DNA of 64,000 nt, from NCBI GenBank assembly GCA_038380435.1, contig JAWZYU010000126.1:62001-126000 (forward strand), in the 5' to 3' direction. The DNA is from Ryuthela nishihirai (Eukaryota; Arthropoda; Arachnida; Araneae; Heptathelidae). The notes below the pieces were generated by a model. That model saw nothing but the letters and a program-made list of their open reading frames with translations, ran no database searches and was not told where the DNA came from. Shown here piece after piece: positions 43,398 through 54,480 of this stretch (the stretch's first letter is position 1; each line of letters opens with the position of its first letter). A program made the position numbers and the translations under genes.

Positions 43398-46345
43398 GAG
43401 CAGCTACGAAGCCGATCTGTTCCCACAAGGCTAAAACTAAGTGCTGGGGACCGGATCTCTTACCACAAGGCCAGAGCTAAGTGCTGGGATCCCTATCTGT
43501 TATCACAATAAGACTACAACTAAGTGTTAAGAACTCGATCTGTTACCCCAACAGGGTCAAAACTAAGTGCTGGGAACCGGATCTGTTACCTCAAGGCCAC
43601 AGCTAAATGCTGGGAACCCGATCTGTTATCACAATAAGACTATAACTAAGTGTTAAGAACCCGATCTGTTACCCCAACAGGGCCAAAACTAAGTGCTGGG
43701 AACCGTATATGTTACCACAAGGCCAGAGCTAAGTGCTGGGAACCCTATCTGCTATCACAATAAGACTACAACTAAGTGTTAAGAACCCGATCTGTTACCC
43801 CAACAGGGCCAAAACTAAGTGCTGGGGACCGGATCTCTTACCACAAGGCCAGAGCTAAGTGCTGGGATCCCTATCTGTTGTCACAATAAGACTACAACTA
43901 AGTGTTAAGAACCCGATCTGTTACCCCAACAGGGTCAAAACTAAGTGCTGGGAACCGGATCTGTTACCTCAAGGCCACAGCTAAATGCTGGGAACCCGAT
44001 CTGTTATCACAATAAGACTATAACTAAGTGTTAAGAACCCGATCTGTTACCCCAACAGGGCCAAAACTAAGTGCTGGGAACCGTATATGTTACCACAAGG
44101 CCAGAGCTAAGTGCTGGGAACCCTATCTGCTATCACAATAAGACTACAACTAAGTGTTAAGAACCCGATCTGTTACCCCAACAGGGCCAAAACTAAGTGC
44201 TGGGGACCGGATCTCTTACCACAAGGCCAGAGCTAAGTGCTGGGATCCCTATCTGTTATCACAATAAGACTACAACTAAGTGTAAAGAACCCGATCTGTT
44301 ACCCCAACAGGGTCAAAACTAAGTGCTGGGAACCGGATCTGTTACCTCAAGGCCACAGCTAAATGCTGGGAACCCGATCTGTTATCACAATAAGACTATA
44401 ACTAAGTGTTAAGAACCCGATCTGTTACCCCAACAGGGCCAAAACTAAGTGCTGGGAACCGTATATGTTACCACAAGGCCAGAGCTAAGTGCTGGGAACC
44501 CTATCTGCTATCACAATAAGACTACAACTAAGTGTTAAGAACCCGATCTGTTACCCCAACAGGGCCAAAACTAAGTGCTGGGGACCGGATCTCTTACCAC
44601 AAGGCCAGAGCTAAGTGCTGGGATCCCTATCTGTTATCACAATAAGACTACAACTAAGTGTTAAGAACCCGATCTGTTACCCCAACAGGGTCAAAACTAA
44701 GTGCTGGGAACCGGATCTGTTACCTCAAGGCCACAGCTAAATGCTGGGAACCCGATCTGTTATCACAATAAGACTACAACTAAGTGTTAAGAACCCGATC
44801 TGTTACCCCAACAGGGTCAAAACTAAGTGCTGGGGACCGGATCTGTTACCTCAAGGCCACAGCTAAATGCTGGGAACCCGATCTGTTATCACAATAAGAC
44901 TATAACTAAGTGTTAAGAACCCGATCTGTTACCCCAACAGGGCCAAAACTAAGTGCTGGGAACCGTATATGTTACCACAAGGCCAGAGCTAAGTGCTGGG
45001 AACCCTATCTGCTATCACAATAAGACTACAACTAAGTGTTAAGAACCCGATCTGTTACCCCAACAGGGCCAAAACTAAGTGCTGGGGACCGGATCTCTTA
45101 CCACAAGGCCAGAGCTAAGTGCTGGGATCCCTATCTGTTATCACAATAAGACTACAACTAAGTGTTAAGAACCCGATCTGTTACCCCAACAGGGTCAAAA
45201 CTAAGTGCTGGGAACCGGATCTGTTACCTCAAGGCCACAGCTAAATGCTGGGAACCCGATCTGTTATCACAATAAGACTACAACTAAGTGTAAAGAACCC
45301 GATCTGTTACCCCAACAGGGTCAAAACTAAGTGCTGGGAACCGGATCTGTTACCTCAAGGCCACAGCTAAATGCTGGGAACCCGATCTGTTATCACAATA
45401 AGACTATAACTAAGTGTTAAGAACCCGATCTGTTACCCCAACAGGGCCAAAACTAAGTGCTGGGAACCGTATATGTTACCACAAGGCCAGAGCTAAGTGC
45501 TGGGAACCCTATCTGCTATCACAATAAGACTACAACTAAGTGTTAAGAACCCGATCTGTTACCCCAACAGGGCCAAAACTAAGTGCTGGGGACCGGATCT
45601 CTTACCACAAGGCCAGAGCTAAGTGCTGGGATCCCTATCTGTTATCACAATAAGACTACAACTAAGTGTTAAGAACCCGATCTGTTACCCCAACAGGGTC
45701 AAAACTAAGTGCTGGGAACCGGATCTGTTACCTCAAGGCCACAGCTAAATGCTGGGAACCCGATCTGTTATCACAATAAGACTACAACTAAGTGTTAAGA
45801 ACCCGATCTGTTACCCCAACAGGGTCAAAACTAAGTGCTGGAGACCGGATCTGTTACCACAAGGCCAGAGCTAAGTGCTGGGATCCCTATCTGTTATCAC
45901 AATAAGACTACAACTAAGTGTTAAGAACCCGATCTGTTACCCCAACAGGGTTAAAACTAAGTGCTGGGGACCGGATCTGTTACCTCAAGGCCAGAGCTAA
46001 GTGCTGGGAACCCTATCTGTTATCACAATAAGACTACAACTAAGTGTTAAGAACCCGATCTTTTACGCCAACAGCGCCAAACCTAAGTGCCGGGGACCGG
46101 ATCTGTTACCACAAGGCCAGTGCTAAGTGCTGGGAACCTTATCTATTATCACAATAAGACTACAAGTAAGTGTTAAGAACCCGGATCTGTTACCACAGCA
46201 AGGGTCAGAACGTACTCTTTAAGCCCCTGCTGTAATTTTGCTAGTTCCCTACCCCTTTCACTGGAAACATTATCTTACTGGAACCGATCTGCTGGGAACC
46301 CGATCTGTTACCACAACAGGTTCAGAACTAAATGCTGGGAACCGG
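43398..46345. repeat. 42-bp satellite with 126-bp trimers and a higher-order period
   Basis: Three 42-bp monomers follow one another: GTGCTGGGAACCGGATCTGT..., GCTGGGAACCCGATCTGTTA... and TGTTAAGAACCCGATCTGTT.... Each carries GATCTGTTA and CTAA(G/A). The marker GGGGACCGGATCTCTTACC recurs at spacings of 378, 378, 378, 504 and 504 bp (43441, 43819, 44197, 44575, 45079, 45583), that is three or four trimers. Units decay after about 45900. Confidence 0.95.
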
Positions 46346-46490
46346 AAAAGGAGTAGAACCAAATGGAATCACAGCACGAAATTTGGGATCCATCGCTCAA
46401 ATACCGGCGGAACCACAGGGAAACCGAGAATTTCCGCCACCAAATGTCTTCCGCCCGCCTGTCAGGGAAATACTGCTATTACATAATTTG

Positions 46491-46700
46491 ATGACCCGTG
46501 GCCGAGTGGTTAGCACGCTTGGCTTGTGATCTACGGACCGGGTTCGAGCCCCGGGTAAGGCATGGATGTGTGTGTGGTTTTTCTGCTGAGGTCCTGCCAT
46601 CCTCTCAGACCTTCTACTACTATGGCATATAAACTGACAGGCTCCTGTTAGACCTCTGTGGCAAGCAGCTGCTTGAGGGGGTATTTTTTTTATAGTATAT
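46491..46700 (+). mobile_element. SINE-B (+), intact full-length copy
   Basis: CCGTGGCCGAGTGGTTAGCA is a Ser/Leu-type A-box arm, and GGGTTCGAGCCCCGGG the B box. They are followed by GGTCCTGCCATCCTCTCAG, ATGGCATATAAACTGACAGG and GTGGCAAGCAGCTGCTTGAG, ending in a T/AT-rich tail. This is the only uninterrupted copy in the window. Confidence 0.92.
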
Positions 46701-47050
46701 ATATGTACTTCACCAGGAATTTAAAGATATTTCATTCGCATAGGAGCTTTTCCAACTATCGTCCTACCTTTAAGCCCCTGCTGTAATTTTCCTAGTTCCC
46801 TACCCCTTTTACCGGAAACATTATCTTACTACAGTGCAGTATATTGCAAATAAAAAAATAATATTTTCTGAAAACGATCACTACAGCGGAAGAGATGGTA
46901 ATGATATTAAATTAGTAATAATAAGTAGCTTTATGTATAATCGCATATTTCTGATTTTTGTATATGTTATATGTATATTCGCACATTCCTGATTTGTATA
47001 TGTTTGTGTATGATTTTTTTATGATCTATATTTTTTTATGATATATATTT
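46701..47050. other. AT-rich intron sequence
   Basis: It includes a second copy of a 60-bp segment from 46217-46276 (at 46768-46827). No gene recognised. Confidence 0.6.
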
Positions 47051-47063
47051 TATGATAATATGA

Positions 47064-47437
47064 GTTGTTGGGTTGTTTTACCTCTGAGCGGCACTTTTTT
47101 GCACACCATGGGCTAAATGTCCAGGTCACAAGGACACCGAAGGCTGAGAGAACCCACTGGAACAGCTGTTGGGAGACAGATGGTAGCCCCCCGTCAAGGC
47201 CATCCAGCGTGTTCTTTAACGTGCACAGGGTATGGCTCTCCCGCACACGGTGCCACGGCTTAACGTCCCATCCGACGGACGGTGGTCTTTCCAAGCCCAT
47301 CGGTGTCCCCTACTGACCGTGGGCAGGGCGGGGAATTTTGCGGAGATAAATCTCAACGCTGACCCAGCTGGGACTCGAACCTGGGAACTACAGATTACGA
47401 GCCTGGCGCCCGCTACCGACTGAGCTATCCCCGCCCC
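47064..47437 (-). mobile_element. SINE-A, one module, 13-bp TSD
   Basis: Minus copy just before integrin exon C. TATGATAATATGA lies at 47051-47063 and 47438-47450. Confidence 0.93.
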
Positions 47438-47530
47438 TATGATAATATGATTATTCCTATTTGTGTATGATTTTTTGTATATGTTTATGTATATTCGTAT
47501 ATTCTTGATTTTTATTTTCTCTATTTTCAG

Positions 47531-47651
47531 GCATGTGCTCCACGCTACGTTTACTTTTCCATCAATATGCAGCGGCGGGAACCTGTTGGCACCTGTTGGA
47601 TTGCACGCAACAATATGGGAAATTTTGAAGAATATTCCCCATGTCGGACAT
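47531..47651 (+). CDS. Integrin alpha subunit, internal exon C
   Basis: This is the third exon of the integrin alpha gene. It follows CTATTTTCAG and ends at a consensus GTGAGT donor. It starts in phase 0 and carries 40 codons plus one nucleotide (T), so the next exon should begin by completing a codon starting with T. Trp would fit, because alpha-PS2-type proteins continue with N-W-G-Y after CRT. The peptide reads ACAPRYVYFS, INMQRREPVGTC, WIARNNMGNFEEYSPCRT. ACAP, (R/D)EPVGTC and EY(A/S)PCR(T/S) are hallmarks of the RGD-binding alpha clade (alpha-V, alpha-5, alpha-IIb, Drosophila inflated). The first ACAP cysteine and those in GTC and PCR probably form conserved propeller disulphides. No downstream exon is seen in the remaining 16.3 kb. 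Confidence 0.94.
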
Positions 47652-47713
47652 GTGAGTATATTTATACACATTTAAATACTTTGTAATTTGCTCTCTTAAT
47701 CCCAGGGACATTC

Positions 47714-48093
47714 GAGGCGGGGGTGGCTCAGTCGGTAGCGCGCCAGACTCGTGATCTGTAGTTCCCACGTTCGAGTCCCAGTTGGGTCAGCGTTGAGATT
47801 TATCTCCGCAAAATTCCCCGCCCTGCCCACGGTCAGTAGGGGACACCGATGGGCTTGGAAAGGCCGCCGTCCGTCGGATGGGACGTTAAGCCGTGGCCCC
47901 GTGTGTGGGAGAGCCATACCCTGTGCACATTAAAGAACACGCTGGATGGCCGGATGACGGGAGGCTACCATCTGTCTCCCAACAGCTGTTCCAGTGGGTC
48001 CCCTCCGCCAACCTTCTCTGAGCCTTCGGGGTCCATGTGACCTGGCCATTTAGCCCATGATGTGCAAAAAAGAGCCGCTCAGAGGTAACCCAA
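47714..48093 (+). mobile_element. SINE-A, one module, 13-bp TSD
   Basis: Plus copy only 62 bp after the exon C donor. CCCAGGGACATTC lies at 47701-47713 and 48094-48106. Confidence 0.94.
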
Positions 48094-48191
48094 CCCAGGG
48101 ACATTCATTACTTCGAATTTCTATTGCTAGAGGGTGCTAAAGTCGGTAAAATAAAAAAAAAAACTTCCTTCTCTTTCACAAAACGCGATTA

Positions 48192-48367
48192 CAGTCGTTC
48201 AAAAAAATATCCGAACACTGTGATTGATTACAAAAATCAGAAAAAATATCTGGCAACGATTTTTTTTTAAATTAGTGATCTGGCAACCTTCGTGTACGTA
48301 CAAGAAGGTTGCCAGATCACTAATTTCTAAAAAAAAAATCGTTGCCAAATATTTTTTCTGAATTCTG
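48192..48367. mobile_element. Palindromic MITE, copy 4, right end lost
   Basis: It starts TA-CAGTCGTTCAAAAAAATA and loses its last roughly 40 bp after GAATTCTG, where the 91-bp satellite begins. The centre reads TCGTGTACGTACAAGA. Confidence 0.85.
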
Positions 48368-48377
48368 TTCAAATTTC

Positions 48378-49352
48378 GACCAAATTATAAAAAAGCCTCC
48401 AAAACTAAATAATCTCATTGGAAACAACACATACCAAAAAGCATGAAAATCGGAAACCGTGCACTGCCGACCAAATTATAAAAAAGCCTCCAAAATTAAA
48501 TAATCTCATTGGAGACAACACATAGCAAAAAGCATGAAAATCGGAAACAGTGCACTGCCGACCAAATTATAAAAAAGCCTCCAAAACTAAATAATCTCAT
48601 TGGAGACAACACATAGCAAAAAGCATGAAAATCGGAAACAGTGCACTGCCGACCAAATTATAAAAAAGCCTCCATAACTAAATAATCTCATTGTAGACAA
48701 CACATACCAAAAAGCATTAAAATCGGAAACCGTGCACTGCCGACCAAATTATAAAAAAGCCTCCAAAACTAAATAATCTCATTGGAGACAACACATAGCA
48801 AAAAGGATGAAAATCGGAAACAGTGCACTGCCGACCAAATTATAAAAAAGCCTCCATAACTAAGTAATCTCATTGGAGACAACACATACCAAAAAGCATG
48901 AAAATCGGAAACAGTGCACTGCCGACCAAATTATAAAAAAGCCTCCATAACTAAATAATCCCATTGGAGAAAACACATACCAAAAAGCATTAAAATCGGA
49001 CACCGTGCACTGCCGACCAAATTATAAAAAAGCCTCCAAAATTAAATAATCTCATTGGAGACAACACATAGCAAAAAGCATGAAAATCGGAAACAGTGCA
49101 CTGCCGACCAAATTATAAAAAAGCCTCCATAACTAAATAATCCCATTGGAGAAAACACATACCAAAAAGCATTAAAATCGGACACCGTGCACTGCCGACC
49201 AAATTATAAAAAAGCCTCCAAAACTAAATAATCTCATTGGAGACAACACATACCAAAAATCATGAAAATCGGAAACAGTACACTGCCGACCAAATTATAA
49301 AAAAGCCTCCATAACTAAATAATCTCATTGGAGACAACACATACCAAAAAGC
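48378..49352. repeat. 91-bp satellite, about 10.7 units
   Basis: The unit is GACCAAATTATAAAAAAGCC, TCCAAAACTAAATAATCTCA, TTGGAGACAACACATACCAA, AAAGCATGAAAATCGGAAAC, CGTGCACTGCC. Variants alternate (AAAACT against ATAACT, CATACC against CATAGC), so there is some higher-order order. The array starts inside MITE copy 4 and is cut by a SINE-A. Confidence 0.93.
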
Positions 49353-49558
49353 AGCCATACCCTATGCACGTACCCTATGCACGTTAAAGAACACGCTGGA
49401 TGGCCTTGACGGAGGCTACCATCTGTCTCCCAACAGCTGTTTCAGTGGGTCCCCTCCCCCAACCTTCTCCGAGCTCTTCGGGGTCCATGTAACCTGGCCA
49501 TTTAGCCCATGGTGTGCAAAAAAAGTGCCGCTCAGAGGTAAAACAACCCAACCCAACC
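49353..49558 (+). mobile_element. SINE-A module, 5'-truncated
   Basis: It begins GCCATACCCTATGCACG, with that short piece duplicated, and runs through one module to CAACCCAACCC. It is embedded in the satellite. Confidence 0.88.
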
Positions 49559-49770
49559 TTGTTCCCATACTGAAAAAAATCTCCAAAAATAAATAATCTC
49601 ATTAAAAGATTTCATTAACAACGCTTATAGCTAAATAATAGAACCTCGTTTCGCACATAAAAAAAGCCCCTAAAATATCAAAAATAATTTTCCTTAATAA
49701 ACTCATCGCTAAAGAATCAACTTAAGAAAAGCCCCGAAAACAAATAATCTCATTATAGAGAACTATTCTA
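49559..49770. repeat. Diverged satellite remnant
   Basis: AAATCTCCAAAAATAAATAA, TCTCATTA and CCGAAAACAAATAATCTCAT show weak relation to the 91-bp unit beyond the SINE-A. Confidence 0.55.
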
Positions 49771-50806
49771 AACAACATAATATCAGTCATAAACATTCGA
49801 TGGATATCACACTGCAACTCAACGTTAGTCCTGTGGAAACATTCTGGAAAAAAGTACAACATGGCGGCTGAGGACCCAATACTGCGTGGTAGCCCTCTTT
49901 TGTTTCATATGCATGTTTTTCGGCAATTTTTAATGACATTCAACCAAATAAATTATTTATTATTAAAATGTAATCGGAACAGTGTATTAAAGCATAAAAC
50001 ATTAAACTTTTTCAAAAAATTTAAATCGATTCCTTCGCAACTCAATCCAGTCACTTGACCACATTTAATGTTTTCCCTATTTTTTTTTCCTTATCCATTC
50101 TCGAATGTTTTATACCGTTAACCTGTTTCATATTACAAGATTCTCTGTCTACAGCAAGAAGCAAATGGTCTTACAAATCCCAAGTGATTTTAAAGTATGC
50201 TTCTACTTGGTAATCTCAAGACGTTCATTTTAGGGCATTAACACGGCACAGTATAATAATAACATTTGCACAAACATGACGCAAAACTGAATACATGAAA
50301 CAACTTACCAGAGAATGTCTCTAAATAAATAATCGTTAAGACATTATTCGAACATTACAAACGCTACAGTTCTGTTCAAAAAGCGAAACTTGTCAGCAAC
50401 AGATGACATTACGTTATCGTAATAGCTAAGCGAATCTTGCGTTTTTTTTTTAGCTAACCGTGGCTTATCAGAAGAATAAAATAAACCGCCTTGGACATTA
50501 ATAAATTCTTGTTTTTGCAAAGTGAATCTCATGGCAAAAAATTAAGTTGCTAATGGCTGTAATGACACCTCTCTGACATTGGCCTTCACAATCACAGCAT
50601 CAGAATTCTTGGTTTCGTGTTACCGAAAGATGCAAACATCTTGTGAGGTCACGCTTGACAAAAACGACGGGACGGGTCATTTTACTTTTTTATTTTTGGG
50701 AAAATGCAGACCTAGAATGGAGGCTTTTAGCTTATCGTACAACTGCAATGAGAAATCCAATTGTTTGGCACAGTATCATGTTTCATTATTTACTGTTTAC
50801 AAGGTT
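49771..50806. other. Unique AT-rich intron sequence
   Basis: No repeat or convincing exon. ACAACATGGCGGCTGAGGAC at 49857 has a start-like context, but the frame is short and has no recognisable domain. Confidence 0.45.
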
Positions 50807-51198
50807 GTTGGGTTGGGTTGTTTTACCTCTGAGCGGCACTTTTTTGCACACCATGGGCTAAATGGCCAGGTCACATGGACCCCGAAGGCTCAGAGAAGGT
50901 TGGGGGAGGACACACTACACTGGAACAGCTGTTGGGAGACAGATGGTAGCCTCCCGTCAAGGCCATCCAGCGTGTTGTTTAAAGTGCACAGAGTATGGCA
51001 CTTCCCCCACACGGGGACACGGCTTAACGTCCCATGCGACGGACGGCGGCCTTTCCAAGCCCATCGGTGTTCACTACTGACCGTCGGCAGGGCGGGGAAT
51101 TTTTGCGGAGATAAATCTCAACGCTGACCCAGCTGGGACTCGAACCTGGGAACTACAGATTACGAGCCTGGCGCGCTACCGACTGAGCCACCCCCGCT
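50807..51198 (-). mobile_element. SINE-A, one module
   Basis: Full minus copy. GTTTACA occurs just outside both ends and may be part of the TSD. Confidence 0.9.
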
Positions 51199-51284
51199 TC
51201 GCCGTTTACAGGGAGTAATTTTTTTCATTCAAATAAAAATTCAGGAAAGTGAAGGCAGTTAAAATTATTTATAAGTTTTTTAAT

Positions 51285-51740
51285 GTGTTGGGATGTTTCA
51301 CTTCTGAACAACACTTTTTTTTTTTGCAGAAAATGGGCTAAATGGCCAGGTCACAAGGACCATGAGGACTCGGAGAAAGTTGGGGGAGGGGACCTACTGG
51401 AACAGCTGTTGGGAGACAGATATTAGCCTCCCGTCAAGGTCATCCAGCGTGTTCTTTATCGTGCACAGGGTATGGCTCTCTCGCACACTAGGCCTCGGCT
51501 TAACGTCCCATCCAACGGACTGCGGCCTTTCCAAGCCCATCGGTGTTCTCTACTGACCGTGAGCAGGGTGGGGAGTTTTGCGGAGATAAATCTCAACGCT
51601 CACCCAGCTGGGACTCGAACCTTGGAACTAGAGATTACGAGCCTGGCGCGCTACCGACTGAACCACCCCCGTCCCTCTCGAATTTGGGAACTGTAGATTA
51701 CAATCCTGACGCGCTAGAGACAGCGCCACTCCCAAACACT
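51285..51740 (-). mobile_element. Diverged SINE-A with an extra head fragment
   Basis: Old minus copy (GTTGGGATGTTTCACTTCTG onward) to CCACCCCCGTCCC. It is followed by a second, more diverged head remnant (CTCGAATTTGGGAACTGTAG to GCGCCACTCCC). Confidence 0.85.
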
Positions 51741-51798
51741 ACCCGCGTCACTAAACTTTAATGAATTCAAACTTAAAGCTAAGTTTATCATGATGCTT

Positions 51799-52186
51799 GG
51801 GGCGGGGGTGGCTCAGTCGGTAGCGCGTCAGGCTCGTAATCTGTAGTTCCCAGGTTCGAGTCCCAGCTGGGTTAGCGTTGAGATTTATCTCCGCAAAATT
51901 CCTCACCCTGCCCACGGTCAGTAGCGGACACTGATTTGCTTGGAAAGACCGCCGTCTGTCGGATGGGACGTTAAGCCGTGGCCCAGTGTGTGGTAGAGCC
52001 ATACCCTGTGCACGTTAAAGAACACACTGGATGGCCTTGACGGGAGGCTACCATCTGTCTCCCAACAGCTGTTCCAGTGGATCCCCTCCCCCAACCTTCT
52101 CTGAGCCTTCGGGGTCCATGTGACCTGGCCATTTAGCCCATGATGTGCAAAAAAGTGCCGCTCAGAGGTAAAACAACCCAACCCAA
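51799..52186 (+). mobile_element. SINE-A, one module, 12-bp TSD
   Basis: Full plus copy with ATCATGATGCTT at 51787-51798 and 52187-52198. Confidence 0.94.
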
Positions 52187-52458
52187 ATCATGATGCTTAA
52201 TAAAATTTTATTACTTCGACATGAAAGATCATTGGAAACTACAATTTCTGCGGTTAGAGACGTGAAAAGGTCTTCAATTGTTTTGTTTGCAAGTTATATT
52301 GTGACTGTATCACACTAGCGTAAGCAATTAAGACCATGAGATTCCATTGTTGGCGAGACGACAGCGGAGAAGGAAGAAACTCATGAAGAAATGCAAAATC
52401 GGATCATAAAAAAATCAAGCTGAAACAACAGTTACTTAATATATTATTGTATATGGAT

Positions 52459-53755
52459 TGGGTTGTTTTACCTCTGAGCGGCACTTTTTTACACACCATT
52501 GGCTAAATGGCCAGGTCACAAGGACCCGAAGGCTTAGAGAAGGTTGGGGGAGGGGACCCACTGGAATAGCTATTGGGAGACAGATGGTAGCCTCCCGTCA
52601 AGGCTGTCCAGTGTGTTCTTTAACGTGCTCAGAATTGGATTGTTTTACCTCTGAGCGGCACTTTTTTACACACCATGGGCTAAATGGCCAGGTCACAAGG
52701 ACCCGAAGGCTCAGAGAAGGTTGGGGGAGGGGACCCACTGAAACTGCTGTTGGGAGACAGATGGTAGCCTCCCGTCAAGGCTATCCAGTGTGTTCTTTAA
52801 CGTGCACAGAATTGGGTTGTTTTACCTCTGAGCGGCACTTTTTTACACACCATGGGCTAAATGGCCAGGTCACAAGGACCCGAAGGCTCAGAGAAGGTTG
52901 GGGGAGGGGACCCACTGAAACTGCTGTTGGGAGACAGATGGTAGCCTCCCGTCAAGGCTATCCAGTGTGTTCTTTAACGTGCACAGAATTGGGTTGTTTT
53001 ACCTCTGAGCGGCACTTTTTTACACACCATGGGCTAAATGGCCAGGTCACAAGGACCCGAAGGCTCAGAGAAGGTTGGGAGAGGGGACCCACTGAAACTG
53101 CTGTTGGGAGACAGATCATAGCCTCCCGTCAAGGCTATCCGGTGTGTTCTTTAACGTGCAGATAATTGGGTTGTTTTACCTCTGAGCGGCACTTTTTTAC
53201 ACACCATGGGCTAAATGGCCAGGTCACAAGGACCCGAAGGCTCAGAGAAGGTTGGGGGAGGGGACCCACTGAAACTGCTGTTGGGAGACAGATGGTAGCC
53301 TCCCGTCAAGGCTATCCAGTGTGTTCTTTAACGTGCACAGAATTGGGTTGTTTTACCTCTGAGCGGCACTTTTTTACACACCATGGGCTAAATGGCCAGG
53401 TCACAAGGACCCGAAGGCTCAGAGAAGGTTGGGGGAGGGGACCCACTGAAACTGCTGTTGGGAGACAGATCATAGCCTCCCGTCAAGGCTATCCGGTGTG
53501 TTCTTTAACGTGCAGATAATTAGGTTGTTTTACCTCTGAGCGGCACTTTTTTACACACCATGGGCTAAATGGCCAGGTCACAAGGACCCGAAGGCTCAGA
53601 GAAGGTTGGGGGAGGGGACCCACTGAAACTGCTGTTGGGAGACAGATCATAGCCTCCCGTCAAGGCTATCCAGTGTGTTCTTTAACGTGCAAAGAATTGG
53701 GTTGTTTTATCTCTGACCGGCAGTTTTTTGCACATCATCGGCTAAATGGCCAGGT
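52459..53755 (-). repeat. Headless tandem array of SINE-A modules, 177-bp unit
   Basis: Seven full units and one partial unit start at about 52459, 52635, 52812, 52989, 53166, 53343, 53520 and 53697. Each runs from TTGGGTTGTTTTACC to CGTGCACAGAA, so the junction differs from that in the other arrays. Locus-specific changes (TTTTTTACACACC, AAGGACCCGAAGG, ACTGAAACTGC) are shared by nearly all units. No core or head is present. Because 177 is divisible by three, a 235-codon frame stays open by chance. Confidence 0.94.
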
Positions 53756-53927
53756 TATAAAGAATCAAGTAGTCTACGGTACTACTTGAGAACTCGTACT
53801 CTACACTGGCGGCATTTCCTACTCATTTCCAGAACGATGTTTTCGCCAAAAATGTCGGCACTTGCATCTTCTGCCAGATTATTTTTTCTCAATAATCGCA
53901 CGTCTTCAGATTCTCCCAGATTGTTAG

Positions 53928-54232
53928 GGGCGAGGGTATCTCAAGCGGCAGCGAGCCAGGCTCGTAATCTGCACTTCCCAGGTTTGAGTACGAGCTGGGT
54001 CAGCGTTGAGACTTATCTCCGCAAAATTCCCCGCCCTGCCCACGGTCAGTAGGGGACACCGATGGGCTTGAAAACGTCGTCGTCCGTCGGATGGTACATT
54101 AAGCCGTGGCACTATGTATAATAGAGCCATATCCTGTGCACATTAAAGAACACGCTGGATGACCTTGACGGGATGTTATCATCCATTTCCCAACAGCTGT
54201 ATCTCCCAACCACTGGTTCCCTTCCCCCAGAC
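53928..54232 (+). mobile_element. Diverged SINE-A, module truncated
   Basis: GGGGCGAGGGTATCTCAAGC, AGGCTCGTAATCTGCAC, core, and the start of a module that breaks off after CTGTATCTCCCAACC. Confidence 0.85.
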
Positions 54233-54480
54233 TAGTAATCTGTAGTTCCCAGGTTCGAGTCCCAGCTGGGTCAGCGTTAAGATTTATCTCCGCAAAATTC
54301 TCCTTCCTGCCCACAGTCAGTAGGGGACACCGATGGGCTTGGATAGGCCGCCGTCCGTCGGATGGGACGTTAAGCCGTGGCCACGTGTGCGAAAGAACAA
54401 TTCCCTGTGCCCGATAAAGAACACACTGGATTGCCTTGACGGGAGACTACCATCTGTCTCCTAACAGTTGTTACAATGAA
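54233..54480 (+). mobile_element. SINE-A, both ends truncated
   Basis: It starts in the head (CTAGTAATCTGTAGTTCCC) and ends in the module (CTCCTAACAGTTGTTACA). Confidence 0.85.

Larger units (their letters stand above)
26309..47530 (+). other. Integrin intron between exons B and C, about 21.2 kb
   Basis: This giant intron is bounded by GTTAGT and TTTCAG and is almost wholly repeats. It holds the 50-bp and 77-bp minisatellite domain (27.9-36.4 kb), a LINE relic containing a Tc1 element that contains SINEs (36.8-39.5 kb), several SINE-A copies, and the 42-bp satellite (43.4-46.3 kb). One minus-strand Cys-rich ORF (40547-40735) is the only non-repeat coding candidate. Confidence 0.85.

Noticed and set aside
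46491..46560. A tRNA-Ser or tRNA-Leu gene
   Set aside because: It is the head of SINE-B, continuing into the family's conserved tail. The other copies have the same structure.
49857..50058. ATGGCGGCTGAGGAC start-like codon context and a 65-codon frame
   Set aside because: The frame quickly becomes AT-rich low-complexity sequence, with no conserved domain or clear donor.
52458..53165. A 235-codon plus-strand frame of 59-residue repeats
   Set aside because: The 177-bp SINE-module array stays open because 177 is three times 59. No start context, splice sites or domain were seen.
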